A stretch of 64,000 bases of DNA from Bacteroidaceae bacterium (GTDB taxonomy: Bacteria; Bacteroidota; Bacteroidia; Bacteroidales; Bacteroidaceae). A program made the translations under genes and the position numbers. The notes under the pieces were generated by a model. That model was not told the DNA's origin and did no database searches. It worked only from the letters and a program-made list of their open reading frames with translations. The stretch lies in assembly GCA_017408685.1 (NCBI GenBank), contig JAFQUE010000094.1, positions 1-64,000 of the forward strand, read 5' to 3'. Positions 43,101-53,300 of the stretch are shown in pieces (the first letter of the stretch is position 1; the number at the start of each line of letters is the position of its first letter).

Positions 43101-43397
43101 GAAGTCGAGCAAGGTAACGTAGGAAGGGATATTGAGTTGGTATTTTCCTTCGGCGTCAGTCATTGCAGTAACCTTCTTATGACCTGTTGCCTGAACGCGA
43201 ACACCGGCCAACGGTGTATTTGTCGCAGCATCGTAGACAGTACCTGTAATGGTGCGTAAATCCTCGGACTGCACAGTCTCTGTTTTTACAGAATCATTTG
43301 CTGCGTACACGCCAGAACTGCAGTCTGACGCATGGACCACTGATGGCAGGAATGCCACCATAGCCACCAATAATTGCATAAATTGTCGCATATACAT
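40110..43397 (-). CDS. SusC/RagA family TonB-dependent receptor, second of the operon
   Basis: This protein of about 1095 residues is the outer-membrane barrel of a SusCD importer. A signal peptide (MYMRQFMQLLVAMVAFLPSVVHA) is followed by a carboxypeptidase D-like beta-sandwich (about 50-130, TITGTVYDAATNTPLAGVRV), then the plug (VMFIRGLNSLNANVQPLFVV and IYGARGANGVVIINTKRG) and a barrel that ends TRSFHLGVKVNL. The start at 43397 is preferred because aaggaaataact precedes that ATG; an ATG at 43418 would add seven residues with two lysines and is also possible. It follows the smaller FAS1 gene after about 30 nt. Substrate is unknown. Confidence 0.92.
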   Translation of the reverse strand: MYMRQFMQLLVAMVAFLPSVVHASDCSSGVYAANDSVKTETVQSEDLRTITGTVYDAATNTPLAGVRVQATGHKKVTAMTDAEGKYQLNIPSYVTLLDFSTQGYLLVQKATGRADIVNVRLYPEGFTANYSDDITLAAERSMAEHDSWALSVDADIQNKLGADVRTITRSGTPGIGAVMFIRGLNSLNANVQPLFVVDGVIWDLQDGNETIHMGLYNNVLNAIDVNDIRDVKVIKNGTAIYGARGANGVVIINTKRGESMATRITANIYANVALTPSTPKMLGTEDFRIYANEMIGTMDIRANTEFGFLRGDAPVYDESTGMLKSGYIDYYKYHNNTDWADLVYREAFTQNYKVNVEGGDDVAKYNFSFGYTIADSPLKGNSLDRLNIRLNSDILLADNFTTRVDISYARVGREVLDDGMREDQTAFPVSSTGVLAAIKAPFLSPYRYASTGEISTNLDASDTWAHEILATARIAHPNSSYYNPMTILTKGAGTQKNELEYTNMGITVAPELVLGDFKISEIFNYSLHRVSEKYYLPYVNSNKGYHFYVSSLNGSIGNYVSSFFGKEAALSSDTRVEWSKIFGGHSIDVFGGFRYTNFNFDSSSISGANSGSDNAFNVGTSLEHLESSGDNNVWTNLAWYLSADYSYKTRYFLQFAASLEASSRFGMKAEGALKMCGVPWAFFPSVQAAWLVSSEPWFKVKPINMLKLRAGFDMAGNDALDYFASRSYLHTVKFYDKSIGLQLGNVENEGIKWETTSRFNVGLDAMLLDNRLSLSFDWYTSKTSDLLVQKQYPYVTGMDKYWANGGELKNTGIEATINAKLINTKNWQWELGASLGHYKNEVTALDEDVAPVSVYGGEVITKVGEPVGAFWGYRTEGVLCSSDEAKEAGLFQRDATGAPEYFKAGDMKFVDVNPGKDPGCIDENDKVVIGNPNPDIYGNVFTRLKYKEFQLDVNCNYSVGNDVYNFYRQQLEGGSNFFNQTTALANRWTYDGQNTDIPAIAFGDPMGNARFSDRWIEDGSYFRVKAIKFSYDIPLVLDWLQGLTVWAAAENVLTFTKYKGSDPEFSVNNNVLYQGVDAGLLPQTRSFHLGVKVNL

Positions 43398-43426
43398 AGT
43401 TATTTCCTTTTTATACATATTACAGA

Positions 43427-45127
43427 CTATTCTTCAGGGTCCTCAACAGGGATAAGAAGAATTGCATCGAGACGGATGGATGGATCAAGAGATGCACCTC
43501 TTTTTGTTTCCATCACAATAGTGAAGTTGCAGTCGGCCTCGGTATTGAGGTCTTGATATCCATCATAATATTCGCAGAAAGGAACTGTAATCACAGCCGG
43601 TTTGCCATCCTCATCCTCAAGAAACATGGTATCCACTCGCTCTACCATATAATCTTTGATTTCAAATGAGTAGAGTTGCTTTGATTGAGCCGCATGCTCG
43701 ATAGTCACTTCCATACTCATAGGTTTGATTTCCGAAAGAGGTTTTTTAGGGAAATTGTTCGGTACGAGTATGAATGCGACATTATAACTTGCAGAAAGAA
43801 TATTGGGAATACCCGCAGTAAGTGTTACTGAAGCCCTCTGTTTACCCTCGTTACTACCGGCCATATAATATGCACCACCGGAAATCTCAACACCGGCCAA
43901 AGTAGAGTCGGCCTGCAAATCAATCTTTGAGACAGCAAAACGTTCTGCCGATTGTGCACCCTTATACTTCATAAAATTGGTATTCTCTCCTTCAATCTTG
44001 ATTGTATCATGCCACAACTCGAACTGATTATATGGAATCTTGTCCACAATCTTGAATGTACCGTTGGAGAGTTCCTTTGAATATATTACATTCTCTTCAA
44101 GAACATCTTTAGAGAACTCCGGTCTAAAGTCATACACAGACCTTCCATGCCATGCCGGCATGGCCATACCGGGTTCCTTGACATAACGCTGCTCGTTTTC
44201 GCTGTATGTCATGTACTTGAGCAGATTTATACGTGAATAGTAGTTATGCAAAGAGTCTCTTTCTTCCAAGGTGACCTTTGTAGGTTTTCTGTGTTCGCCA
44301 TACTTGAAGTGCTTTGCAGCCAAGGCATGCATTTCGTTCCATGCATCATTTGAAGGTACATATACTGTATATGTAGAGTCCTCGGTATCCAACATACCGA
44401 CACCGCTCCATGAACTGAGCATAATGTTGGATGTTATGAATGCAGAGTCAATATATGTCTGCACTCCATTAACAATAGGACCGGGAGTACTGGCAAACTC
44501 GTTAAAGGTTGTGTCATTGAATGCGTACAAATATGAGGCAACTGAATCGACACGGGAGTCAACACTCAGATATTCCCAGATATTGTATTTATACTCTGCA
44601 GGACTTGCCAACTTGTGCAGGAAACCATTCCTTGTTCTCCTGTTCACTTCTTCAAGTGTCTGACCGTCAAATGTATAATACAGTTTGCCATCTTTGCGAT
44701 AACCGTCAAGTTCGGCGAATTTTCCGTTCAGAAGCAGAATCTTGGCATCCATATCACCATTGGCTGCATGCAGGTTGTTTGCAACGTGGGCCATCACAAA
44801 CCTATGGAATACCTGATCTCTTTTCCCGCCCTCTTTAATTTCGGATATAAGGGAGTCTTTGTTGAACGTTTTGTTCTTGGGAGCCCATACTGTATACACT
44901 CTCGACTGATTGAAAAGAGAATCGGCACAATGCGCGCCGCAATGATTGATTACTTCAATAAATTCGGTCAAATCATTATCGGCCATCATGACATTGTACA
45001 ATGTCTCTTGTGGTGCGTCGGACAACACATCGGTATCATCGCATGACGATACAGCAAACAATGCGCTGCATAGAATTGCACCTGCCAGAATCTTATGTTT
45101 AAATAATGTATTCATATTTTTTGTCAT
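43427..45127 (-). CDS. FAS1 (fasciclin) domain lipoprotein, smaller
   Basis: This 566-residue lipoprotein (C29 in AVSSCDD) has an acidic start CDDTD, typical of surface-exposed lipoproteins in Bacteroidetes. One FAS1 domain is clear near residues 40-190 (YTVWAPKNKTFNKDSL, FVMAHVANN and LNGKFAELDG motifs), and a second near 200-400 (YTVYVPSNDAWNEMH). The rest is beta-rich with no recognised domain (RFAVSKIDLQADSTLAGVEI). FAS1 domains mediate adhesion or ligand binding. It lies between SusD and SusC of two different pairs, 83 nt after the first SusD and about 30 nt before the second SusC. The start at 45127 follows aaggaaagaaa; an ATG at 45154 is possible but less likely. Confidence 0.88.
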   Translation of the reverse strand: MTKNMNTLFKHKILAGAILCSALFAVSSCDDTDVLSDAPQETLYNVMMADNDLTEFIEVINHCGAHCADSLFNQSRVYTVWAPKNKTFNKDSLISEIKEGGKRDQVFHRFVMAHVANNLHAANGDMDAKILLLNGKFAELDGYRKDGKLYYTFDGQTLEEVNRRTRNGFLHKLASPAEYKYNIWEYLSVDSRVDSVASYLYAFNDTTFNEFASTPGPIVNGVQTYIDSAFITSNIMLSSWSGVGMLDTEDSTYTVYVPSNDAWNEMHALAAKHFKYGEHRKPTKVTLEERDSLHNYYSRINLLKYMTYSENEQRYVKEPGMAMPAWHGRSVYDFRPEFSKDVLEENVIYSKELSNGTFKIVDKIPYNQFELWHDTIKIEGENTNFMKYKGAQSAERFAVSKIDLQADSTLAGVEISGGAYYMAGSNEGKQRASVTLTAGIPNILSASYNVAFILVPNNFPKKPLSEIKPMSMEVTIEHAAQSKQLYSFEIKDYMVERVDTMFLEDEDGKPAVITVPFCEYYDGYQDLNTEADCNFTIVMETKRGASLDPSIRLDAILLIPVEDPEE

Positions 45128-45210
45128 TTTCTTTCCTTCAAACCGGTCATCCATCTGTCCTCACAAAGCAAACCGACGGATGAACCTATATATAATTCAA
45201 TGTTTGCTCA

Positions 45211-46950
45211 TCAATTCATCTCCGTAGACGAATCTTCTCGGGTGTAAACCGGATTCTGTTTCAGATTTTCATTGTAAAGCAATTCATCTCTATGGATTGG
45301 CATGAACAGACCGTCAATAGTTGCCATCTTACTCTGTACAGCACCGGCGCCGTTGTCAAGTTTCTTGGCTACAAACAGAATATTCTTTGTATCCTTCTCC
45401 CTGAGAGCCTTGCGCACGAGGTCGAACCAACGTTTGCCCTCAAACGATAGTTCAAGCAGACGCTCCTTGAGCACGAGTTCATGCAAAGTCTCCTTATTAT
45501 TATATTTGTTGAAATCCAAAGGTTTCTTGATGTTAAGCGTGTCCATACGTGAACGTGTATTGATTGCCTTGACAATATTGAAAGCCTCTTTGTAGTCATC
45601 TTCGGAAGATGAAGGACGCAGAGTAAGCGCCTCGGCCATCATCAGCAACACATCGGTCTTACGGTATACAATCCAGTTTGCAGCAAAATTGTCGGCATTG
45701 CGGTAGTTTCCCATATAAGCCGGTGACGACATGGCCTTGTATTTGCAAACATAAACAGAACCCTCTTCCTTACCGGTTTTGTGGTCCTCGATATCCAAGA
45801 ACGAGAATGCGCGCAAATCATCTTCGGAATAGTTTTTATGGAAATCCTTTGGCACTATTACAAGACTCTTGTCATAACCATAAGCAGTTCCGGACGCGCC
45901 ATACATATCACGCGTTCCAAGAGCAAAACCATTGGTTGCATTGGTACCGGTTACCTGCAATTCAAAGATGGACTCGCTGGAGTTACCTGCACCGAAAATC
46001 TCGTCAAACGCAGTACTGCTCTTAGTCAGTTTCTTTAAATCGGCACTACCTTCGTTCTGTATAAGATTATAGGGATATGACTCCTTATTGCCCTTGTTAC
46101 CCTTGTTTTCAGCCTCAAACATACGGTCCATATTGGCAACAATAGTACGGCAGTCGTTTATACAATCATCATAATACCTCTGCACATCATTCGGACCTAC
46201 AAGTTCTGTATTATTCTCATGATACTGGGCAAACGCAGCACGCCACAGGTTCACATCTGCTTTCATGGCCAACACTGCATTTTCCGTTATACGTCCAAGA
46301 TTGCGGTTGTGTCCGTCAAGATTGACAAAACTGCCGGATTTCATAACCAATCCTTGTGCTTTGTCCAGGTCGGCCATAATGTGGTTGAGGGCCACCAAAG
46401 GATGTACCTGAGGATACTGTGGCATATTATAGTCCTTATCGACAACCTCAAGTGCCATAGGGATATCGCGGAATGCACGCACAAGATAGAAGTGGGCAAG
46501 GGCACGAAGAGCGTACATCTCGCCAAGAACGACATCACAGTCACCTTGGGTAAAGTCCGGGTCACGCTCAAGCACATCCTGCGCACGGTCAATAACAAGA
46601 TTGGCTGTCTGTATTGCCTCATAGTATATAGCCCAATTGCAATAACCGTTATCGTCAAAAAGATTTGCCTCGACAACATATTTGATTTCAGAATTCGGGT
46701 TGGTAGGTATTGTCAAGGTCTCGGAACGGAGTTCACCCCAAACAATAGCCTTTTTGATGGCATCTGTGCTGAGAAGGTTAAGATAAGCCTTGGCAAGCAC
46801 ACCGTTGACATCATCCTCTGTCTGCCAATAGAATTCCTCTGTAGTCTTGTCCGGCGGAATGATTGTCAGATAATCTGTACAGGAACTAGCAAACAGCAAC
46901 ACTGCAAGCAGTGTGAGTAAATTCTTATATATTTTGGATATTCTTTTCAT
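45211..46950 (-). CDS. SusD/RagB family surface lipoprotein, first of the operon
   Basis: This 579-residue lipoprotein (LFASSC, C24) is a canonical SusD: the start SCTDYLTIIPPDKTTEEFYW, then EANLFDDNGYCNWAIYYEAI, the TPR region GEMYALRALAHFYLVRAF, and the C-terminal ERLLELSFEGKRWFDLVRKA. SusD proteins bind the ligand and cap the SusC barrel. It is 12 nt downstream of its SusC gene. The ATG at 46950 (MKRISKIYKN) is chosen; a TTG three codons upstream is an unlikely alternative. Substrate cannot be predicted from the family alone. Confidence 0.94.
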   Translation of the reverse strand: MKRISKIYKNLLTLLAVLLFASSCTDYLTIIPPDKTTEEFYWQTEDDVNGVLAKAYLNLLSTDAIKKAIVWGELRSETLTIPTNPNSEIKYVVEANLFDDNGYCNWAIYYEAIQTANLVIDRAQDVLERDPDFTQGDCDVVLGEMYALRALAHFYLVRAFRDIPMALEVVDKDYNMPQYPQVHPLVALNHIMADLDKAQGLVMKSGSFVNLDGHNRNLGRITENAVLAMKADVNLWRAAFAQYHENNTELVGPNDVQRYYDDCINDCRTIVANMDRMFEAENKGNKGNKESYPYNLIQNEGSADLKKLTKSSTAFDEIFGAGNSSESIFELQVTGTNATNGFALGTRDMYGASGTAYGYDKSLVIVPKDFHKNYSEDDLRAFSFLDIEDHKTGKEEGSVYVCKYKAMSSPAYMGNYRNADNFAANWIVYRKTDVLLMMAEALTLRPSSSEDDYKEAFNIVKAINTRSRMDTLNIKKPLDFNKYNNKETLHELVLKERLLELSFEGKRWFDLVRKALREKDTKNILFVAKKLDNGAGAVQSKMATIDGLFMPIHRDELLYNENLKQNPVYTREDSSTEMN

Positions 46951-46962
46951 AGTCGACAATTT

Positions 46963-49900
46963 TTAGAAACCAAACGAAAGTGAGAGTGTATATGAGCGTG
47001 GACGTGGAGTCTTTGAACCGTCGTATGCGATACCATCACCACTTGACGCAATCTCCGGTTCAAGACCGGTGTACTTTGACCAGAAACAGATGTTGTCGAC
47101 CGAAGCAAAGAGATTCAAGTTCTTGAGACCAATCTTCTTCAGCCATGCCGGTTCGAAAGAGTAAGACAACTGCAGATAAGAGAAACGCACGTATGAAGCG
47201 TCCTCTACATAACGGTCGCTACCCAAATAGTTGTAGGCACTTTCATTACCATATACCGCACGGGGAATTTCGGTCATGTCACCCTCCTTGCGCCAACGCC
47301 AGTTTACAGAACGGCTCTGGTTGTTGAATGTAGCCATGTTCTCGAAGTTCATACGTGAACTGTTCACTACATCCACACCCCAACGATATGTGAAGTTGGT
47401 TCTCAAAGTCCACTTCTTGTAACGCAGAGTAAGGCCGAAACCACCCTGTGCCGCGGGATTGGAATTACCCAGATACACGATATCGAGTTGGTTTATTGTA
47501 CCGTCGTGGTTTATATCCTCGTATATCGCATCACCGCCACGGAATGTATATTTACTGGTCTTGGTCTCATTATCGTAGAAGAGTACCATTGGCTTTGGAG
47601 TTCCGTTGGCCTGATATACGACATTACCTTCGGCGTCCCTTACGATAGGACATGTGCCATCACGACCTGCTGCCTCTTCGGCAAGTGCCTTTTCCCAGTT
47701 CTTGTAACTGTAACGGTACACACCCTTATAGCGGAAACCGTAGATGGCACCGCTGGGGTTGCCTATCTGTATACGAGGCAGATATTTGCTATTCTCGGGT
47801 TTATCATAGGTTCCGTTACGTGCCTCAAGATACGCTTCTTCAAGTTCAAGAATCTCGTTGTAGTTGTTACCGATATTGAAGAAGAGAGACAGTGAGAGGT
47901 CTTTTACAATCTTTATATTATTTAGGTTAAGGTTAAGTTCCCATCCCGAGTTCCTCATTGAACCGGAGTTCTTGTATGCCAAAGAGGAATAACCTGTGGT
48001 TGACGGTATTCTGTAACCGGAAATCAACTGCTCAGATGTTACACCGTTATAGTAGTTGAATGCACCGGTGAACAAGCCATTGAAGAAACCGAAGTCGGAA
48101 CCGACATTCCACTCGCTCTTGCGTGAACAACGAAGGTCAGTCAAACGGATACCGTCCATTTTGAATGCAGCCATACCAAGATATGAGAGGTCGTGCAAAA
48201 TAGACTGATCGTTGGATACCCATTGTCTATACTGATATGGTGAATAACTGTTGAAAGTCATATTCTCACCCGGGGCATGACCGTCCATACCCCAACCCGG
48301 ACGTACAGAAAGCATGCTCACAACCGGACGTGCCCATTCCATCCAAGGCTCATCAATGATGTTCCAACGGGCAGAGACAGATGGATAAGCGACCCATTTT
48401 CTGTCGTCACCCATAGAGGTAAGACCCTCGCCACGAACAGCCAAGCGCAAAGCATATTTTGACTTGTATGAGTAGTGGGCGTCCCAAACAAAACTGATAT
48501 TGCGACTTTCCCATTTACCGGTACCGGCACCGCCAAGTTTTGAATTAACAGTAGAACTGCTTATGTTGCCGCTCGGCAGACCCAATGCAGTAGAGTTCTG
48601 CGAGTTGCCGCTACCCGTCCTTAATTCGAACTGGGCATTCATTGTCATGAAGTGGTCCTTGTGCCCAAGGTAAGGAGTAAAGATAAGTTGATGACGTGTT
48701 GTGAAACTCAAACTCTTGCTATCATCGGATTTCGAATTGTTCTTTTCGTCGGCATTCCAGTCGGCCATTGATATTGCAGCCGGCTGATACAACGTTGTCG
48801 CAGATGTAGAAGCGTTGAGGTTAACCATACCGCGATACTTCAACTGGGTCTCATTGTCCTCAAGACCAAGAAGATTATACTCGAACGTAATCTGCGGACT
48901 GATACTGTATTTGTCAGTCTTGTAGTCGGCAAGATTACCTACGGCAACAGGGTTCTTTTGACCGTTCAGTTTTTTCTGGAGTTCATTACGCTTGCTTTCT
49001 TCATAATCAAGCATTGCATAGTAGTCATCGGTGTTGTTACCGATTGAATCCTGCCTGTAGATACTCATATTAGGCATTCTGTGCAATGCCTCGTTGAGAA
49101 GGTGCATTGTATTCTCCTTGTTCTTGTTATAGGTAAACGAGAAGTCTGCAATAACCTTGATTCGTTCAGACACATAGTAGTCAAGAGCAAGACGTGTTGT
49201 AAAACGTTGCCAGTACTGACCTATCACCTGACCTGTCTCATCACGATAACCTGCTGAAATACGGAATGTTGCCTTCTCACCACCACCGGAGATATTGATA
49301 TTGTAATCATTGCTGTATCCGTGTTTTGAGACTGCATCTACCCAATCGGTATTATTGTTGTAGTTCTCATACTCGGGGAATGTCTTCTGGTAGTTCAACT
49401 CCGGAATTACAGCATTCTCGGGATTCTGGTTGAAAAGTGCCTGCTTCATGAGCATTGTATAGTCGTCACCGGTGAGAAGATTAAGACCCTTCGGTGTCCA
49501 CTTATCCTGGAATTTATATGAGAAACTGACACGTGTGGGACCACGCTTACCACGCTTTGTCTTGATTTTGATGACACCGTTGGCACCGCGTGAACCGTAC
49601 ACCGCACATGAGGCAGCATCCTTCAGAACCTCAATTTCGGCAATATCCTCTGTATTCACCATCAAAAGGTCGGCAAACTTGTCCTGGGTCGCTGTTTCAA
49701 AATCAAAATCGGTATCATTGACTTCGAAGATGTTGTCATCTACCACAATAAGCGGATTCGCGTCGCCCATTGAACCATCAAGTACAGAGTTACCGCGCAA
49801 ACGCATTTGGGTTCCCGAACCAACGTCACCGGAATTGAAAACGACGTCAAGACCTGCAATCTGACCTTGGAGCGCCTGGTCGACAGAGGCAAACGAAAGA

Positions 49901-50331
49901 CCTTCCATATCCTCCATGCTTATCTTCTGTGTCGCATGCGTCATTTCTCTCTCAAGAATGTCAAGACCGCCTGAACGCTGTACCTGCTTGGCTACAACCT
50001 GTACCTCCTCAAGCATGTTGTCCTCGACCATCTTTATATTGAAGACTGTGCGACTGCCAATGGGAATTCGCTGTGTCTTGTAACCGATATAGGTGATTTC
50101 AAGCTCGTTGGCAGTACTTTTCACAACCATAGAGAAGTTTCCTTCAAAATCGGTTGCACTGTGGTTAATGATACGGTTACTGTTGTCACGCTCGGTGATG
50201 TTCACCATAATTAGTGGACCTTCGGCGTCACTGGTTATCGTACCCGAAATTCTCGCACCCTTTTGTGCCAAAACCATACTGCTCAAAGAGCTGAAAAGCG
50301 CGAGTAGCAATAATTTCTTTATTTTTATCAT
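46963..50331 (-). CDS. SusC/RagA family TonB-dependent receptor, first of the operon
   Basis: This 1122-residue outer-membrane receptor has a signal peptide (MIKIKKLLLLALFSSLSSMVLA), an N-terminal carboxypeptidase D-like domain (ARISGTITSDAEGPLIMVNI, about 25-105), a TonB-dependent plug (about 120-250, QIAGLDVVFNSGDVGSGTQM and VYGSRGANGVIKIKTKRG) and a 22-strand-type barrel that ends PRSYTLSLSFGF. Between them it carries the conserved asparagine-rich barrel start NTDWVDAVSKHGYSNDYNIN. It lies 28 nt after the large FAS1 gene and 12 nt before the first SusD. Substrate is unknown. Confidence 0.94.
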   Translation of the reverse strand: MIKIKKLLLLALFSSLSSMVLAQKGARISGTITSDAEGPLIMVNITERDNSNRIINHSATDFEGNFSMVVKSTANELEITYIGYKTQRIPIGSRTVFNIKMVEDNMLEEVQVVAKQVQRSGGLDILEREMTHATQKISMEDMEGLSFASVDQALQGQIAGLDVVFNSGDVGSGTQMRLRGNSVLDGSMGDANPLIVVDDNIFEVNDTDFDFETATQDKFADLLMVNTEDIAEIEVLKDAASCAVYGSRGANGVIKIKTKRGKRGPTRVSFSYKFQDKWTPKGLNLLTGDDYTMLMKQALFNQNPENAVIPELNYQKTFPEYENYNNNTDWVDAVSKHGYSNDYNINISGGGEKATFRISAGYRDETGQVIGQYWQRFTTRLALDYYVSERIKVIADFSFTYNKNKENTMHLLNEALHRMPNMSIYRQDSIGNNTDDYYAMLDYEESKRNELQKKLNGQKNPVAVGNLADYKTDKYSISPQITFEYNLLGLEDNETQLKYRGMVNLNASTSATTLYQPAAISMADWNADEKNNSKSDDSKSLSFTTRHQLIFTPYLGHKDHFMTMNAQFELRTGSGNSQNSTALGLPSGNISSSTVNSKLGGAGTGKWESRNISFVWDAHYSYKSKYALRLAVRGEGLTSMGDDRKWVAYPSVSARWNIIDEPWMEWARPVVSMLSVRPGWGMDGHAPGENMTFNSYSPYQYRQWVSNDQSILHDLSYLGMAAFKMDGIRLTDLRCSRKSEWNVGSDFGFFNGLFTGAFNYYNGVTSEQLISGYRIPSTTGYSSLAYKNSGSMRNSGWELNLNLNNIKIVKDLSLSLFFNIGNNYNEILELEEAYLEARNGTYDKPENSKYLPRIQIGNPSGAIYGFRYKGVYRYSYKNWEKALAEEAAGRDGTCPIVRDAEGNVVYQANGTPKPMVLFYDNETKTSKYTFRGGDAIYEDINHDGTINQLDIVYLGNSNPAAQGGFGLTLRYKKWTLRTNFTYRWGVDVVNSSRMNFENMATFNNQSRSVNWRWRKEGDMTEIPRAVYGNESAYNYLGSDRYVEDASYVRFSYLQLSYSFEPAWLKKIGLKNLNLFASVDNICFWSKYTGLEPEIASSGDGIAYDGSKTPRPRSYTLSLSFGF

Positions 50332-50359
50332 GGCTAATTATGTTTATTCTACATCACTG

Positions 50360-53300
50360 TTATTTTGCAGACTCATTTTCTTTACAGATATTACCGGATT
50401 CATCGATTCTGAGTCGGACATTATTTTCATCCACAGCGTATTCATACGTTATAACATCGTCGTCCGTACTTACTTTCACCAAGAAACCTTCATTGGTTAT
50501 GAGTATCTTCTGACCATTTTCATCAAGTACATAAGCCTCGCGGGTATATTTTGAATCATATCCTTCTTCGCCTTCGCTCAACTCGCGCATGAGGTATGCC
50601 AAACGCACACTCTTCATTGCACCGTTTGCGTCTGCAATCTGGGCTTTTCCGCAGTTGGCTACACGATGGGCAACGGTTTTATCACCATGCTCAATATCCA
50701 TCTCATCAACAAGTTCACCATCGTTGGCATAACGGCAATAACGACCATCGAAACCAAAGAGTCCTTCGTGCAACAGCACATTGTCGATAGAGTGAATTAC
50801 AGAGAACGATGAAGTCTTGATGGTATTAGGAGTTTTCGTACCTTGGACAGTCTTTGTCTCATATTCGATATCACGTGCCATAATATTCCAAGTCTCATGC
50901 TCGGCGCCTGATGCCTTGTTGACCTTTGCGGTCCTACCCAACTGGTCGGTAATCTGCAGAGTTCCATCAACAGTAGTGACAGTAGTCTCATAGAAGCGCG
51001 ATGTTTTGGGATTTACCACAGCTGTAGAGAAGTTGGCCTCGCTCTTGGAGCCGCCGCCCGGCAATGGCATAGAGAATGGCACTGCATCTACATAAACAGA
51101 GTTATCCTGGAAATGGTAACGCAGGAAACTGTTGAGCAGGCGCATTTGCGCTGCAGCCTTCTTTGGTGCCACCTTGGCTGTTTCAAGGATGTCTTCCCAC
51201 TGCGGAAGACCCGAATCAATCTGTTCCTTCACAGCCTCGTTTGACGGCACATAAACGGTGTAATGATATGTATTGAAGAATGATACCAAGTTATTGATTT
51301 CATTTGTTTTCTTGGCAGCGGTGTAATCGTCGTTCTCAACGCCGTTACTGCTAACAACACAGTTCTTCTTGGTATAGAAGATAGAATATAGTTTGGTTGA
51401 ATCGCTGTAGAGTTTTCCTCTTGACGTTACATTGCTTACCTCCTCGGGGAAGAGTTGCAACATCACAGCCTCAAATTCACCGACGCCTGCAGGCACACAC
51501 AGATTACCGAACTCATGGAAAGGATGTGACTCGTCCTGAGCTTCATCAATAACGTATGAGTGTACAGACCTTGTAGGCGGTGTAGGAATACCTGAAAATC
51601 CTTCTTCGGGAACTGTACAGAATGTATATCCATTCTTCTGTGGATATGTTGCTGCCGCAACTATATCGGCACCGTTCTCCAACTGTTCTCCACCCCAGAA
51701 TTTGATTCGGTCAGGATTGCTGGTATCGACTTTAATTGTGCCATAACCCTTTGTCTGGTGATACTTTTTGTTGTTTGGTGTACCATCGGGCAATATTATA
51801 CCATCACCCTCGTCGTGAACGACAATAAGATACTCCATAAGGTCGGTCATACGGGTTCTGTGTTCTCCGGACCCGAGTGCTGCCTCACCTGTTGTTATAG
51901 GAGTACCCTCCAGTTCATAAGTACCTTTATTATATTTATACTCTTCATACCATAATTGCTTGCTGCTGGTGTTATTTTTCGGATTTTCGCTATTGTAATG
52001 GTATACATAAGCCGTGGGTTCTGTTTTTTCAAGTACCTTGCTCGCCGGGTCGTAATAGACGAACGCCGTATCGTCGGGTACGATAAAACTATACACAGAC
52101 TTCATTGCAAGAAGATAATAGTCGTATTTGAGAGCAATATTCACTTGATTCATTATACTCATGTTGGCAAAGAAAAGCAATGGTGCAGACACCGCCTCAA
52201 ATGATTGCGGACCAAATACAGTATTCATTAGGTATATGACACCGTTGTTTGCAATCACGCATTCGTCAACATGTTCCGGTGCAAGTCCCATCTCATCCTT
52301 GGCGTCGTTCACGACTTTTGTAAACTTGCTTGGTACCGAACCTGCAAAGGATTCATGCATGAGATTGTTGACAAACTCTGCCACATTGTTCTCAGGCACA
52401 CAATTGAGTGCACGAATCAAAGACTCGTAACCATCGCCGGCAACAACCTCCACATGTGGTGCGAAGTTCTGAAGCAGGAACACACCGGGACCGTTCACAA
52501 AGTAGTCAAACATGACATCATCTTTAGGCACGAACATTGCAGCCATATCTGCACCCGCCCCTGAAGTACCGTCATTGATATCATTACGTCCCGGGTCAAA
52601 CTTCAGAAGTTCGTCTGCCGCAGGTGCAGCGTCAACTTCATCCAACATTATGTACCATGTTTTCAACTTTACTTCATCATTAAAATTCGACCCTGCACCG
52701 TCTATGTATCGCAGACAGAAGATACTGTCATTCGTACCATAGTAAGCATTGAAGTCCTGCGACAAACGTGCATTATATTCAGGAATACAGAAGCGGTCAA
52801 GCATGTAACTGAACACTTTGGTATCTTCACGACGGCGTAATTCCTCGGCCATGTTTGACGGAGGGAGAAGGACGCTGTCAAGGCGATAGAGATAACCGTT
52901 TTTACATACAATGGTCATATTATCGTCAGAGAAACCGTCCATAGGTATATCGCTGGTTACAAGTTTGTTGCCGAAAACAAAAGCCTCACCTTCGGCATAG
53001 GTCTTTGCCTGAGTTCCATCGCTTTTCTTGAAAAGGACATTCATATCAGACGGCTTTATATCATTATTCTTCAAATAATCAGGCAAGAAATGCACCATCA
53101 TAGGTTTTGAGCCATCCTTGGCCAAACGGATTTTTTTGCTGCCGGTTCCGTAACGTGCGTCCCAGAACTTGTTGTACAGCGGTCTTTTATCGGTAAGTTC
53201 AATGGTGTCTATGTCGGAAACCGAAGTTTCACGACGCAGGCGTTTGCCTTCGTTAGAGACATCGGGACCGTCGCTTGACAACATATCAAGCAGCATTGCA